Counted from the first letter of the stretch, positions 1 to 9,369 are shown. The stretch is DNA of 64,000 nucleotides from CAWKGV01 sp963849305 (GCA_963849305.1 CAWKGV010000008.1:297767-361766), one strand, 5' to 3'. The notes: generated by a model from the letters alone, not told the origin. Made by a program: numbers and translations.

Positions 1-1
1 G

Positions 2-820
2 CGTGAGTTCGACCGGATGTGGGACGCTGGTGGCTTCGCCTTCTGGCTGGCCAACTACCAGGACATGTTCTTCAGTCAGGAAGCCAATGACCTGTGCGCC
101 GACTACCTCAAACGTAAGATCCGCAAAACCGTGAAAGACCCGGTCGTAGCCGAAAAGCTTATCCCCAAGGGCTACGCCTACGGCACCAAGCGCCAGCCGC
201 TGGACACCAACTACTTCGAGACATTCAACAAGGATAATGTGCTGCTCGTCGATGCCAAGACCGACGGCGGGATTGAAGAAATAACCGAAAAGGGCATCCG
301 AGCGGGTGGCAAGGAATACGAGTTCGACATCATCGTTTTCGCCACCGGTTTTGATGCCATGACCGGCCCGCTAAAGGCCCTGAACCTAAAAGGTCGCGGC
401 GGCCGCACGCTGGATGAGCAGTGGGCCGATGGTCCGCACACCTACCTGGGTATCTCGGTCGCGGGCTTTCCTAACTTGTTCACCATCACCGGCCCGCAAA
501 GCCCGTCGGTGCTGTCGAACATGCCGGTATCGATCGAGCAGCATGTGGAGTGGATCACCGACTGCATCGACACCATGCGCAAGACCGGCAAGTCCATCAT
601 CGAGGCGACGCCCGAGGCGCAGGATCAGTGGGTCGCGCATGTCAACGAGATCGTCAGCATGACGCTGATGGTCGGTGCTAACTCCTGGTACATGGGGGCC
701 AACATCCCCGGCAAACCACGTACCTTCTTGCCCTATCTGGGGCCGGAAGGCGTCGGCGGTTACCGCAAGAAGTGCGACGAGGTCGCGGCCAAGGGCTACG
801 AGGGGTTCGAACTGGCGTAG
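2..820 (+). CDS. Flavin-containing (Baeyer-Villiger type) monooxygenase, C-terminal part
   Basis: The reading frame is open from the first bases, so the gene begins upstream of the window and only about the last 273 codons are seen. The motif FATGFDAMTG is the hallmark C-terminal signature of cyclohexanone/phenylacetone-type Baeyer-Villiger monooxygenases. It is followed by the usual TGPQSPSVLSNMP and the end of the second Rossmann region. These enzymes use FAD and NADPH to turn ketones into esters or lactones. The N-terminal FAD-binding GxGxxG motif and the BVMO fingerprint would lie outside the window, so the substrate cannot be judged. The gene ends 30 bases before the convergent asparagine synthetase stop. 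Confidence 0.85.
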   Translation, partial: REFDRMWDAGGFAFWLANYQDMFFSQEANDLCADYLKRKIRKTVKDPVVAEKLIPKGYAYGTKRQPLDTNYFETFNKDNVLLVDAKTDGGIEEITEKGIRAGGKEYEFDIIVFATGFDAMTGPLKALNLKGRGGRTLDEQWADGPHTYLGISVAGFPNLFTITGPQSPSVLSNMPVSIEQHVEWITDCIDTMRKTGKSIIEATPEAQDQWVAHVNEIVSMTLMVGANSWYMGANIPGKPRTFLPYLGPEGVGGYRKKCDEVAAKGYEGFELA

Positions 821-849
821 CCGCCGCTCTCGTAATCCAGGATGTTCCG

Positions 850-2613
850 TCACACCTGCGCCAGCGTCTCGAACACATCCCCCGCCGGCGGCAATCCCAG
901 AATGTGCCGCCGATGCCACAGCGCGTAGAACAGCAGCATCCACGCCGCCTGCCCCTCCGGCCCGCGCGCGATGCCACGAAACAAGGCCTCGACCTTCGCG
1001 GGCGCGGCGATCTCGGCAACGCCGGGCTGTGCCGCGACCAGCGGGCCGAGCCGCGCCCCCTGGCCCTTGATCCAGTCGCCGACCGGCACCGTGAAGCCCC
1101 GCTTGGGCGCGAACGGCCGGGCCTCCGGCAAGTGCTGCTCCAGCCATTTCCGCAACAGCCATTTGCCGGTGCGGTTGCGCAGCTTGAGATGATCGGGCAG
1201 CCGGAACGCCGCCGCCGCCACGCCCGGATCGAGGAACGGCGTGCGGCCCTCCACCGCGTGTGCCATCAGACAGCGGTCGAGCTTCAGCAACAGGTCGTGC
1301 GGCAGCCAATCCGCGATGTCGGCGGCCTGCGCCGCGGCAAGCCGCGAGCGCTCGCCCTCGGCAGCACGCTGCTCACTCGCGGCGAATCCGTCGCGCCAAC
1401 CGGCCGGCCGGCGGCGCAGCACGTCCACGCGGTCGAACATGCCGCGCGCGCGCATCACCCGCCCGCCCATCCACCACGGGCGCATCGCGCGGCGATAGCG
1501 ACCATAGCCGCCGAACAGCTCGTCGCCGCCCTCGCCGCACAGCACCACCTTCACGTCCTGCCGGGCGCGGCGGGCCAGGAACCAGGTCGGGATGATGGCG
1601 TAATCCGCCGCCGGGTCGTCCATGCAGCCGACAATTTCGGGCAGGTGCTGCCAGACCATCGCCTCGGTGATCTCAATCGCCTCGTGCTGCGCCCCGGCCG
1701 CCCGGGCGACGGCTGCCGCGTGCGCGCGCTCGTCGGCGGCACCGGGCACGTCCCAGCCTGCCGTGAAGGCGAGCACCGGCGCGCTATTCAGCCGCGCCAT
1801 TAGCGCCAGCAGCGCCGAGCTATCCACACCGCCCGACAGGAACATCCCGTACGGCACGTCGCTGCGCTGGTGCAGCAGCACGCTTTGTTCCAGCGCCCCG
1901 TCCAGCCGCTCCAGCGCCGGCGCCTCGCCGATCTCCTCCGGCCCGCCCTCCGGCAAAACGGACAGGCGATGGCGGTCCACCACATGGCCTTCAACGCAGG
2001 TCAGCGTCTCGCCCGGCAGCACTCGCGTGATCCCCTCGAAGATCGTGTCGTCGCCAGTAGTGAACTGGAGTTGCAGCAGCTCGTCGCGCGCGGCGCTGCG
2101 CAGCCGCCTTGGCGCCAACTCCGCCGCCAGCAGCGCCTGCGGCTCGGAGGCAAAGGCGAGGCCGCCATCGGAATGCGCGATATAGAGCGGCTTGATACCG
2201 AAGGGATCGCGCGAGAGCGTCACCGTGCGCGCCGCGCGATCGTGGACCGCAATCGCGTACATCCCGCGCAGGTGACGCGCATACTCGGCGCCGTCGCGCA
2301 GCCACAGATGCAAGGCTGGCTCGCAGTCGCTGTCGGTGGCAAAGCGCGCCTCCGGCAGCTCGGCGCGCAGCTCCCGGTAATTGTAGATTTCGCCGTTGGC
2401 GATGAGCGTGGCAGTACCGGCGAACAGCGGCTGATCGCCGGTCTCCAGGTCGATGATCGCCAGCCGGTTCTGCGCCAGCGCGATGCGTCCGACAACGGCG
2501 TGCCCGGTGCCGTCCGGCCCGCGATGCGCGAGCGCGCGGACCAGCTTGGCGAGCACGGCGGGCTCCGGCGGGGGCGAGCCGGACGCGAGCACAAGGCCGG
2601 CGATGCCGCACAT
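850..2613 (-). CDS. asnB: Asparagine synthase (glutamine-hydrolysing)
   Basis: The start is set at the ATG giving MCGIAG, because the Ntn-amidohydrolase nucleophile must be Cys2. An upstream in-frame ATG would hide it. Residues 1 to about 200 form the class II glutaminase domain (SNGEIYNYREL, HRGPDG). The remaining part is the synthetase domain with the PP-loop SGGVDSS near residue 250. At 587 residues it is close to the usual length. It converts aspartate, glutamine and ATP to asparagine or amidates another carboxylate. The stop of the upstream glycosyltransferase overlaps the start by one base (TGATG), so the two are translationally coupled. That context suggests a role in a surface polysaccharide or other secondary product rather than plain asparagine supply. 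Confidence 0.93.
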   Translation of the reverse strand: MCGIAGLVLASGSPPPEPAVLAKLVRALAHRGPDGTGHAVVGRIALAQNRLAIIDLETGDQPLFAGTATLIANGEIYNYRELRAELPEARFATDSDCEPALHLWLRDGAEYARHLRGMYAIAVHDRAARTVTLSRDPFGIKPLYIAHSDGGLAFASEPQALLAAELAPRRLRSAARDELLQLQFTTGDDTIFEGITRVLPGETLTCVEGHVVDRHRLSVLPEGGPEEIGEAPALERLDGALEQSVLLHQRSDVPYGMFLSGGVDSSALLALMARLNSAPVLAFTAGWDVPGAADERAHAAAVARAAGAQHEAIEITEAMVWQHLPEIVGCMDDPAADYAIIPTWFLARRARQDVKVVLCGEGGDELFGGYGRYRRAMRPWWMGGRVMRARGMFDRVDVLRRRPAGWRDGFAASEQRAAEGERSRLAAAQAADIADWLPHDLLLKLDRCLMAHAVEGRTPFLDPGVAAAAFRLPDHLKLRNRTGKWLLRKWLEQHLPEARPFAPKRGFTVPVGDWIKGQGARLGPLVAAQPGVAEIAAPAKVEALFRGIARGPEGQAAWMLLFYALWHRRHILGLPPAGDVFETLAQV

Positions 2614-3641
2614 CAGGGTTTCTCCACCGTGTTCAAGAACCGCCGCCACCGCATCAGCACCGGCGCCTCCGCGAACTCGCCGGCGAAGCGGGCACGGCCC
2701 GCCGCGGCTAAAGCGGCGCGCCGGCTCGCATCGTCGAGCAAGGCGCGCACACCGGCCGCCAGCGCCGCCACGTCCTCCGTTGGCACTAGCAGCCCGTCGT
2801 GGCCCGATCTAATCAGCTCGCGCGGGCCCTGCGCGGCGGTGGCCACGACCGGCCGCCCGGCGGACCACGCCTCGATCACCACGTTGCCGAGTGGCTCGTG
2901 GCGCGAGGGGCAGACCAGTAGGTCAGCGGCGGCGAGCAGGGCGCCGGAATCGGTACGCCAGCCGGGCAGGTGCAGGCGCGACGCGACACCCTCGGCCGCC
3001 GCGAGGTGGGTCAGCGCCAGCCGCTCCGGTCCGTCTCCTGCGATCAGCGCATGAACCCCGGGCAGATGCGGCAGGGCACGGATCAGCACGTCGAACGCCT
3101 TGTTCGGATGGAGCCGCCCCAGCGCGAGCAGCAGAGGGGCGCCCTCCGGCACGCCGAGATCGGCGTGCGACGTCGGCCTCGCGCCATCCATATCCGTGAC
3201 GAAATTCGGCAGGTAATGCACCCGATCCGCGGGCCAGCCCTGGGCGCGAATCCACGCCACGATGCCGTTTGTGTTGCCGACCAGGTGCTCGCACCGGCGG
3301 TAGTATTTTAGATCGTAGTAGCCGCCGAGCCGGCCGGCCAGCACCCACTCGCCGGTCGGGGTGAAGCGAGCCGCCCGGCTCATCCAGGAAACCACCACGC
3401 GCGGGTCGAAGCGGCGCAGCGCGCGGGCCAGCCGGCGGCCAGTCAGCAGGTCGAGCGGCCCGCCGAAGCCTAGCGTGATCGGCGCCAGCCCGGCCTCGGC
3501 GAGCCGACTAGCGCGCGCGGGATGGCGGCGGATCACCGGCAGCACCCTGTCTCCGGCGCGCGCCAACGCTATCGCCAGCCGCTCGAAGAACAGTTCCGAC
3601 CCTCCGGCGGGCGCGCCCGCCATGACCAACGCGAGATTCAT
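2613..3641 (-). CDS. Glycosyltransferase family 4 (group 1)
   Basis: 342 residues with the GT-B arrangement. The N-terminal half begins with a Rossmann strand and a glycine-rich loop (MAGAPAGGSELFFERLA). The C-terminal half carries the GT4 donor-binding signature, seen as the acidic cluster and helix in RHEPLGNVVIEAW and the following GRPVVAT. The family transfers a sugar from a nucleotide donor to lipid or glycan acceptors in the cytoplasm. It starts 54 bases from the divergent ygfZ and is coupled by a one-base overlap to asnB downstream. Donor and acceptor cannot be read from sequence. Confidence 0.88.
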   Translation of the reverse strand: MNLALVMAGAPAGGSELFFERLAIALARAGDRVLPVIRRHPARASRLAEAGLAPITLGFGGPLDLLTGRRLARALRRFDPRVVVSWMSRAARFTPTGEWVLAGRLGGYYDLKYYRRCEHLVGNTNGIVAWIRAQGWPADRVHYLPNFVTDMDGARPTSHADLGVPEGAPLLLALGRLHPNKAFDVLIRALPHLPGVHALIAGDGPERLALTHLAAAEGVASRLHLPGWRTDSGALLAAADLLVCPSRHEPLGNVVIEAWSAGRPVVATAAQGPRELIRSGHDGLLVPTEDVAALAAGVRALLDDASRRAALAAAGRARFAGEFAEAPVLMRWRRFLNTVEKP

Positions 3642-3695
3642 GGGGCCGCCTTACACTTCTTGCCGACGTATGTGCCAGCGCCCACCTGTCCGGGC

Positions 3696-4511
3696 ATGAC
3701 ACGATTGGCAGCATTGCACGACCGAGGCGTGATCGAGATCGCCGGCGAGGACCGGATTGGCTTCCTACAGGGCTTGGTTTCCAACGACGTGGCGGCGGCG
3801 GCGCCCGGACGGGCGGTTTGGGCTGCCCTGCTCACCCCGCAAGGCAAATGGCTGGCCGACTTCTTCATCCTGAGCGATGGCGAACGGCTGCTGCTCGACT
3901 GCGAACGCGGGCAGGTTTCGCTGCTCATGCAGCGCCTCGCCCGCTTCCGGCTGCGCGCCAAGGTGCGGCTCGAGACGCTCGATGATCTTCGGGTGTACGC
4001 AGCCTGGAATGGCGAGCCGCCGCAGGCCGCTGTCGTCGCCCCCGATCCGCGGCTGCCCGAAGCAGGCTGGCGCGCGCTGGATGCGATGCCGCTGCCTGCC
4101 AATGCGACCGCCGGGGACTACGATTTGCACCGGCTCGCGCTCGGCCTGCCGGATGGCTCGCGCGACCTCGAGGCGGAGAAGACCATCCTGCTCGAAGCAG
4201 GGTTCGACGAGCTGAACGGCGTCTCCTGGACCAAGGGCTGTTACATGGGCCAAGAACTGACCGCGCGCACGAAGTACCGCGGCCTGGTCAAGCGCCGGCT
4301 CGTGCCGGTGTCGGCGCAAGGCGACCTGCCGCCGCCCGGCACGCCGGTGCTCCGGGACGGAGCGGAGGTCGGGATGATGCGTTCCGGCCGCGCCGGCCTG
4401 GGACTCGCGCTATTGCGGCTGGAAGCCACGCGCGATCCTCTCGCGTGCGGCGAGGCGCGACTGATCCCGCGCATCCCCGCCTGGATGCGCCTGCCCGAGC
4501 CGGCTGCGTGA
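3696..4511 (+). CDS. ygfZ: YgfZ/GcvT family folate-binding protein
   Basis: 271 residues when started at the ATG giving MTRLAALHDRG, which fits the family start; the open frame further upstream overlaps the divergent glycosyltransferase. The N-terminal region RIGFLQGLVSNDV and the C-terminal motif KGCYMGQELTAR (family K-G-C-Y-x-G-Q-E) identify the YgfZ family. Members bind tetrahydrofolate and help maintain certain iron-sulfur enzymes such as MiaB. The conserved Cys of the motif is present, so the protein looks functional. It is a single gene flanked by divergent and convergent neighbours. Confidence 0.92.
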   Translation: MTRLAALHDRGVIEIAGEDRIGFLQGLVSNDVAAAAPGRAVWAALLTPQGKWLADFFILSDGERLLLDCERGQVSLLMQRLARFRLRAKVRLETLDDLRVYAAWNGEPPQAAVVAPDPRLPEAGWRALDAMPLPANATAGDYDLHRLALGLPDGSRDLEAEKTILLEAGFDELNGVSWTKGCYMGQELTARTKYRGLVKRRLVPVSAQGDLPPPGTPVLRDGAEVGMMRSGRAGLGLALLRLEATRDPLACGEARLIPRIPAWMRLPEPAA

Positions 4512-4574
4512 GCGCGCATCGCAAAATCGCCTCGGCTGGGGAGCTTGGAGTAGAAACACCGGCCGGCCATCCCG

Positions 4575-4700
4575 GGGTCGGCCGTTCTTCCCTAACCACG
4601 CTGTCGCCGGTGATCTCCGCGACGCGCTGAACGATTGAAAGGACCGAGCGTTTGCGATGCCCAACCCGGAGCGAGAGGATACGATTCTGGTTAAAGACCG
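4575..4700 (-). pseudogene. Remnant of a second copy of the adjacent nuclease-fold gene
   Basis: In the 200-base gap after ygfZ, minus-strand translation gives SIVQRVAEITGDSVVREER. The intact gene just upstream on the same strand contains the clearly related TIVQRTIVDITGGGAVVREER. Similarity is also visible at DNA level (shared gccgttcttccct and cgctgaacgat stretches). No further homologous sequence is seen on either side, so this is a short decayed fragment left by a tandem duplication or a partial deletion. No other feature is seen in the gap. Confidence 0.6.
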
Positions 4701-4715
4701 GTTCGCGGGGTGATG

Positions 4716-5906
4716 TCAGCCGGCCTGGGCGTCGTGTTCCGTGAGCGCGGCAATGAAGCACCGCATGGGCTTGGCCCAGGCGTCCAGGCGGCCGAGCACG
4801 GCGGCGAGACGGAGCGGCTTCTCGTTCTTATAAGGTGTCCAATTGCCGCTGGTGGGCATCGTATGCACATCGCAGTCGAACCCCGCCGCGACATCCGCGA
4901 CGTAAGCACGGGCTAGCTCACGCGGAACGTTTCCGGCGGCGAGGTCGGTCCAGATGGAGCTGTTGTTTGGGATGTATCCGAGATTGACAGGCTTCCCACC
5001 GGGCCGGTCCCACTTGAAGTTCAAGCATTTCAGGAACTCCGGATGCACGCCAAACGGCTCCGTCGCGGCGATTAACCGTTCGAGCGCCGCCTTGGCTCCA
5101 GGCACCTTGGCATCCAGCGCTTTCCAGTAGGCGTCCACGCTAAGCGTCTCGGGGACGGACAGCCGTTCTTCCCTGACCACGGCGCCGCCGCCGGTGATAT
5201 CCACGATCGTGCGCTGAACGATCGTGGTTCTCGCCAGCGTGCGTGGCCGCATCAGGTAGTGACCTGCTTCCGGCATCCGAAACACGCCCAGCTCGACCAG
5301 CGCCAGCGAAAAGCCGAACCGAGCATGGGCGTGCAGGCCATCGAGCAGGTCCTCGGCCTCGCTACGGATGCCATCGCCGACGATCAGGATGAGGGCGCGG
5401 CCACGGCGAAGATTGGTGACGACCGCGTCCTTGAATGCCGCCTCGGGCAACTTGTCGCCATCGGGGAGCGCGTCGTAGAGCGAAACAGGTTTGGCGGCTG
5501 GACAGAACGAGCCGGCCAACGCCGCCTTCTCGAAATCAGCGTAGCTCAGGGCAAACAAGCCGGTTGCATAATCGAGCGCCTGGGCCACCGCTTGGCGTCG
5601 CGCCTCGGGATTGCGAAACAGCTTGGCTTCCACAAGAGCGATGTCGCCGGCACCGGTCATGAGCAGATTATCTATGAACCCGCGCGGGGTCGGCATTTCC
5701 TGACAGACCGCCGCGAAGGCGCCGAGGCCCGGCTCGATCTCCGCTATGGGCAAGCAGGCCGGGTTCCTGTGAATCAGGCGCTGAAGCCATGCCTCATCGA
5801 AGTCGCCCTTACCCTCGGGCATGAGCGCAACGCGCTCCAGCGTATGGCCGACGCCTCCAGCAGTGACCAGCACGGGCGCGCCACTGAGCTGTGAGTCAGC
5901 AGCCAC
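4716..5906 (-). CDS. Hypothetical protein with a PD-(D/E)XK nuclease-like motif
   Basis: 396 residues, soluble, no signal peptide. I do not recognise the family by name. Around residue 100 it has GDIALVEAKLFRNPEARRQ followed by a helix with QALDYA. This matches the core of restriction-endonuclease-fold proteins: a conserved Asp, then E-x-K on a strand, then a Q-rich helix. Two N-terminal Glu/Asp-rich segments precede it. The C-terminal half carries no motif I can name. It stands alone between ygfZ and the pseudokinase gene, and a fragment of a second copy lies immediately downstream. A role in DNA cleavage or defence is only an inference from the motif. Confidence 0.6.
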   Translation of the reverse strand: MAADSQLSGAPVLVTAGGVGHTLERVALMPEGKGDFDEAWLQRLIHRNPACLPIAEIEPGLGAFAAVCQEMPTPRGFIDNLLMTGAGDIALVEAKLFRNPEARRQAVAQALDYATGLFALSYADFEKAALAGSFCPAAKPVSLYDALPDGDKLPEAAFKDAVVTNLRRGRALILIVGDGIRSEAEDLLDGLHAHARFGFSLALVELGVFRMPEAGHYLMRPRTLARTTIVQRTIVDITGGGAVVREERLSVPETLSVDAYWKALDAKVPGAKAALERLIAATEPFGVHPEFLKCLNFKWDRPGGKPVNLGYIPNNSSIWTDLAAGNVPRELARAYVADVAAGFDCDVHTMPTSGNWTPYKNEKPLRLAAVLGRLDAWAKPMRCFIAALTEHDAQAG

Positions 5907-5990
5907 TTGCAGTGCCTCCGCTGGCAGGACTGCCTTATCGACCCGCCTAGGTTTCCGCTTTGCTAACTCTTTGCGGCCAGTGTGCCTGCG

Positions 5991-7982
5991 ATGGCCACCT
6001 CACCGCAGCCAGCCGAGGCCCTAATCGGCGGCCAATACGTCGTTGATCTGGCACGACCGCTCTCCGGGGCAGGGGGCGGGTTGCCGGCGTTCGCGGCGCT
6101 CGACCGGCGCGGCGGCCTGCCCGGGTCCGCCTCCTCGGGATTGATGGCTGTGCAGGTGGCGCAAAGGATGCCGCCGCGCGCGCACGCGTTGCAGGCGTTC
6201 GCCGCCCCGGTGGACGGCGTGCTAAGCCCGATGGCCCACGGCCCTGCGTCCGGCCCGGACGGCGCTGGTGCCTACTACGTCATTTGCCCGGCACCGCCCG
6301 GCCCTGCTCTCGGCGGGCCGATGTCGCGCTGGGCCGAAGCGGACCTGATCAAGCTGGTGCTGCGCCCGGCGGCGCACGCATTGGACCGGCTTGCCGCGCG
6401 CGGCATAACCCATCGCGCCATTCGGCCGGACAACGTGTTCCAGGCGGCGCCGGGCGAGCCGGTGGTGCTCGGGGCCGCCTGGGCTGCTCCGCCGGCGGCG
6501 CATCAGCCGGCGCTCTTCGAGCCGCCCTATTCCGCCATATGCCTGCCGAGCGGCCGGGGCGATGGAACCATCGCGGACGACGTCTATGCGCTGGGCGTGC
6601 TGTTGCTCACCTTGGCGCTGGGGCGACCGCCATCCGTGGGACTGGACGACGCGGCGATGCTCCGGCGCAAGATCGAGCACGGTAGTTTCGCGGCGCTGGC
6701 CGGTCACGAGCGGCTGGCGAGCACCCTTTCGGATCTGCTGCGCGGGATGCTCGCCGAAGACCCCGAGCATCGCCCGACCCCGGCGCTGCTGACCGACCCG
6801 GCGGCCGCCCGCGCACGCCGTCTCGCTACCCGGCCGTCGCGACGGGCGCCAACCCCGATGGCGATCGACGGGCTTGCCGCCTGGGACGCGCGCACGCTCG
6901 CCATGTCGATGGCCGCCTCGCCCGAGGCCGGGGTGCAGGCGCTTCGCGTCGGTCGTATCGAGCATTGGTTGCGCCGCACCCTGGGCGACGCGGCCTTGGC
7001 GTCGCGCATAGAAGACCTGACGCGCGGGGGCGAGAGCAGGCCTACCTCCGTGCAGCCCAGCGCGGAAGCGTTGCTGGCGATGCAGGCGATTGCCACGCTC
7101 GACCCGCTGGCGCCGCTCTGCTGGCGAGGGATCGCGATCTGGCCTGACGGCATCGGCCCGGCGCTCGCGGGGGCGGAGGAGGGTGGGCAGGTATTTGGCG
7201 CGCTCACCGAGATCGTGGCCACTGAGGGCGCGGACGCCTGGGCCGCGGCGCGGCCGGGGCGCGCGGCCCCGGTGCCGCTGCCGCTGGAGGCCCGTCGACA
7301 CCGTGCCTGGCTGCAAGCACGCGGCCCGAGCGGCGGGGTGCGGCGCCTGATCTATCAGTTGAACCCCCTGCTCGGTTGTATCAGCCCGGTGCTCTCGGGA
7401 CATTGGGTGGCGCGGATCGCCGACCTTTTGCCGGCCCTGGAAGCGGCTGCCGGACGGGTGGATCAGGCGAAAGTCCGTCCGCTTGATCCCGAGATCGCGG
7501 CCTTCATCGCCGCTCGCTCGGAGCGCGGGCGCGAAACTGGCGTCGGTGCACCGGTGGCACACTCGGGCCAGACCGTCGCGTCGATTGAGTTGGAGGTGTT
7601 CGCGCCGCTCCAGGAACACTATCACAGGGCGCCATTGCCAGGGCTCGCTCGTTGGATCATCGCTCCGGCGGAGCCGCTGCTCTCGACTTGGCGCAGCTTC
7701 GCACGCCGTGCCGAGATCGGGACGAGGCTGGCGGCTCTGGCCGAACAGGGGCAGCTCGCGCCGATGCTGGCGCTGATCGAGGATTCTGCCGCCCGTCGCG
7801 CCGACGCCGACGAGGCGCGGGCGGGGGCGGCGGCGGTCGCGCGCATTGATGCCCAACTCGGCGCGATCGCGAATGGCGGATCGGCCCGGCTGGCCACTTC
7901 TCGGCAAATCGGGCAGGAGATCGCCGCCGCCGTCGGGCTCGCTGCGGTGGCGGCCTCGCTTGCAGTCGCGGTGCTGGGATGA
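5991..7982 (+). CDS. Serine/threonine protein kinase-like protein (probable pseudokinase) with C-terminal membrane anchor
   Basis: 663 residues from the ATG; a GTG three codons earlier is also possible. Residues about 15-280 follow the protein kinase order, but the catalytic residues are replaced. The catalytic loop reads HRAIRPDN in place of HRDLKPEN, the VAIK lysine region reads MAVQVAQR, and no DFG is seen. A late-lobe segment DDVYALGVLLLTLALG is well conserved. A long helical middle region follows, and the last 20 residues form one hydrophobic segment. The stop overlaps the start of the next gene (ATGA), so the pair is coupled. It probably acts as a membrane-tethered scaffold rather than an active kinase; this is inference. 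Confidence 0.75.
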   Translation: MATSPQPAEALIGGQYVVDLARPLSGAGGGLPAFAALDRRGGLPGSASSGLMAVQVAQRMPPRAHALQAFAAPVDGVLSPMAHGPASGPDGAGAYYVICPAPPGPALGGPMSRWAEADLIKLVLRPAAHALDRLAARGITHRAIRPDNVFQAAPGEPVVLGAAWAAPPAAHQPALFEPPYSAICLPSGRGDGTIADDVYALGVLLLTLALGRPPSVGLDDAAMLRRKIEHGSFAALAGHERLASTLSDLLRGMLAEDPEHRPTPALLTDPAAARARRLATRPSRRAPTPMAIDGLAAWDARTLAMSMAASPEAGVQALRVGRIEHWLRRTLGDAALASRIEDLTRGGESRPTSVQPSAEALLAMQAIATLDPLAPLCWRGIAIWPDGIGPALAGAEEGGQVFGALTEIVATEGADAWAAARPGRAAPVPLPLEARRHRAWLQARGPSGGVRRLIYQLNPLLGCISPVLSGHWVARIADLLPALEAAAGRVDQAKVRPLDPEIAAFIAARSERGRETGVGAPVAHSGQTVASIELEVFAPLQEHYHRAPLPGLARWIIAPAEPLLSTWRSFARRAEIGTRLAALAEQGQLAPMLALIEDSAARRADADEARAGAAAVARIDAQLGAIANGGSARLATSRQIGQEIAAAVGLAAVAASLAVAVLG

Positions 7983-8458
7983 GCCGGTCCCCGGTCGTTG
8001 CCGTGCCCGCCGCCCGCGCGGGCCGGCGCCCATCGACGGTTTGGGTGCAGGGGCTGGTCTGCGGCGGCCTGCTGACCGTGCTCCCCTCGCTGGCCTTGAT
8101 GCTGGCAATGCTGCTTTGGCCGCTGGCATTGGCGGCCTTCATGGACCGGGCACCCGGTCGCCCGCTGGCGCGCAGCGTCGGGCTATGCGGCGCGGCCGGC
8201 TGCGTGGGACCGCTCCGTGCCCTACTCGCGGCTGGTTTTGCTCCCACAGTAGCCTGGAAATTGGCCTGCGATCCAGTGACGATTGGCACGGCTTGGGGCG
8301 CGGCGGGAGCGGGGTGGCTATTAGCGGAGCTGGCGCCGCTGGCTGTGCGACTGGTGCTGGAGGCCGTCAGCACCGCCCAGGCCGTGCGGCTGCGCGCCGA
8401 GAGGTCACGGCTCGGCGCGCAGTTCGGGTTGGGGGAGGCGCCGCCAGACGGGGGTTAG
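7979..8458 (+). CDS. Small membrane protein coupled to the pseudokinase
   Basis: 159 residues with no family I recognise. There are two or three hydrophobic stretches: about 28-55 (LVCGGLLTVLPSLALMLAML), about 70-90 and about 108-125. The C-terminus is charged and probably cytoplasmic. It starts inside the stop codon of the pseudokinase gene (ATGA), a strong sign that the products are made together and work together at the membrane. Its stop codon overlaps the stop of the convergent rpoH by a few bases, leaving no room for a separate terminator. Confidence 0.65.
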   Translation: MSRSPVVAVPAARAGRRPSTVWVQGLVCGGLLTVLPSLALMLAMLLWPLALAAFMDRAPGRPLARSVGLCGAAGCVGPLRALLAAGFAPTVAWKLACDPVTIGTAWGAAGAGWLLAELAPLAVRLVLEAVSTAQAVRLRAERSRLGAQFGLGEAPPDGG

Positions 8459-9369
8459 GCGGGGCTTAGCTCGGAGGTTTGGCGAGCGGCGGAGGAGTTC
8501 AGCCGCCGCTCCGCGATCTGCGCCTTCATCGCCTTTTGCAGCTTCTCGAAGGCGCGCACCTCGATCTGGCGCACGCGCTCGCGCGAGATGCCGTATTGCT
8601 GCGACAATTCCTCCAGCGTGGTCGGATTGTCCTTAAGGCGTCGCTCGATGAGGATGTGACGCTCGCGTTCGTTCAGCGTCTTGAGCGCGCTGGACAGCAG
8701 CGCCTTGCGTCCGGTGAGTTCCTCGCGATCGGCGATCGCGCTCTCCTGGCTTTCGCTCTCATCGACCAGCCAATCCTGCCACTCGCCCTCGCTATCCGAG
8801 CGGACCGGGGCGTTCAGACTGTGGTCGGGTGCCGCGAGCCGGCGGTTCATGCTGACCACGTCCTGCTCGGGCACGTCCAGCATCCTGGCGATCTTGGCTA
8901 CTTGCTCAGGCTTGAGATCCCCGTCTTCAATCGCCTGCATCTGGCCCTTCAGCCGGCGCAGGTTGAAGAACAGTTTCTTCTGCGCGGCCGTGGTGCCCAT
9001 TTTGACCAGCGACCAGCTATGCAGGATGTACTCCTGGATCGCGGCCCTGATCCACCACATCGCGTAGGTGGCGAGGCGGAAGCCGCGATCCGGGTCGAAC
9101 CGCTTGACCGCCTGCATCATACCGACATTGCCCTCGCTGATCAGCTCGCCCACCGGCAAGCCGTAGCCGCGATATCCCATCGCGATTTTGGCGACGAGCC
9201 GCAGATGTGATGTGACAAGCTTGTGTGCCGCTTCCATATCCTGCTGGTCTCGCCAGCGACGGGCGAGGTCGAACTCCTCCTCCGGGGAGAGCATGGGAAA
9301 CTTGCGTATCTCCTGCAGGTACCGCGAGAGGTTGCCTTCGGGAGCGATGTTGAGGACGGCAGAGGCCAC
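8455..9369 (-). CDS. rpoH: RNA polymerase sigma-32 (heat shock) factor
   Basis: 304 residues from a GTG giving (V)ASAVLNIAPEGNLSRYLQ, the standard alphaproteobacterial RpoH N-terminus. A ribosome binding site AAGGAG lies just upstream, which decides this start over a longer open frame. Region 2 (GNVGMMQAVKRFDP, YAMWWIRAAIQEYIL) and the RpoH box (QKKLFFNLRR) are present, as is the region 4 helix-turn-helix (YGISRERVRQIE). It directs RNA polymerase to heat-shock promoters. The gene has its own promoter and a leader of roughly 180 bases. Confidence 0.95.
   Translation of the reverse strand: MASAVLNIAPEGNLSRYLQEIRKFPMLSPEEEFDLARRWRDQQDMEAAHKLVTSHLRLVAKIAMGYRGYGLPVGELISEGNVGMMQAVKRFDPDRGFRLATYAMWWIRAAIQEYILHSWSLVKMGTTAAQKKLFFNLRRLKGQMQAIEDGDLKPEQVAKIARMLDVPEQDVVSMNRRLAAPDHSLNAPVRSDSEGEWQDWLVDESESQESAIADREELTGRKALLSSALKTLNERERHILIERRLKDNPTTLEELSQQYGISRERVRQIEVRAFEKLQKAMKAQIAERRLNSSAARQTSELSPA

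Noticed and set aside
386..1309. Long plus- and minus-strand open frames over the monooxygenase end and asparagine synthetase
   Set aside because: Low-complexity Arg/Ala-rich translations opposite strongly supported genes; they are shadows caused by high GC.
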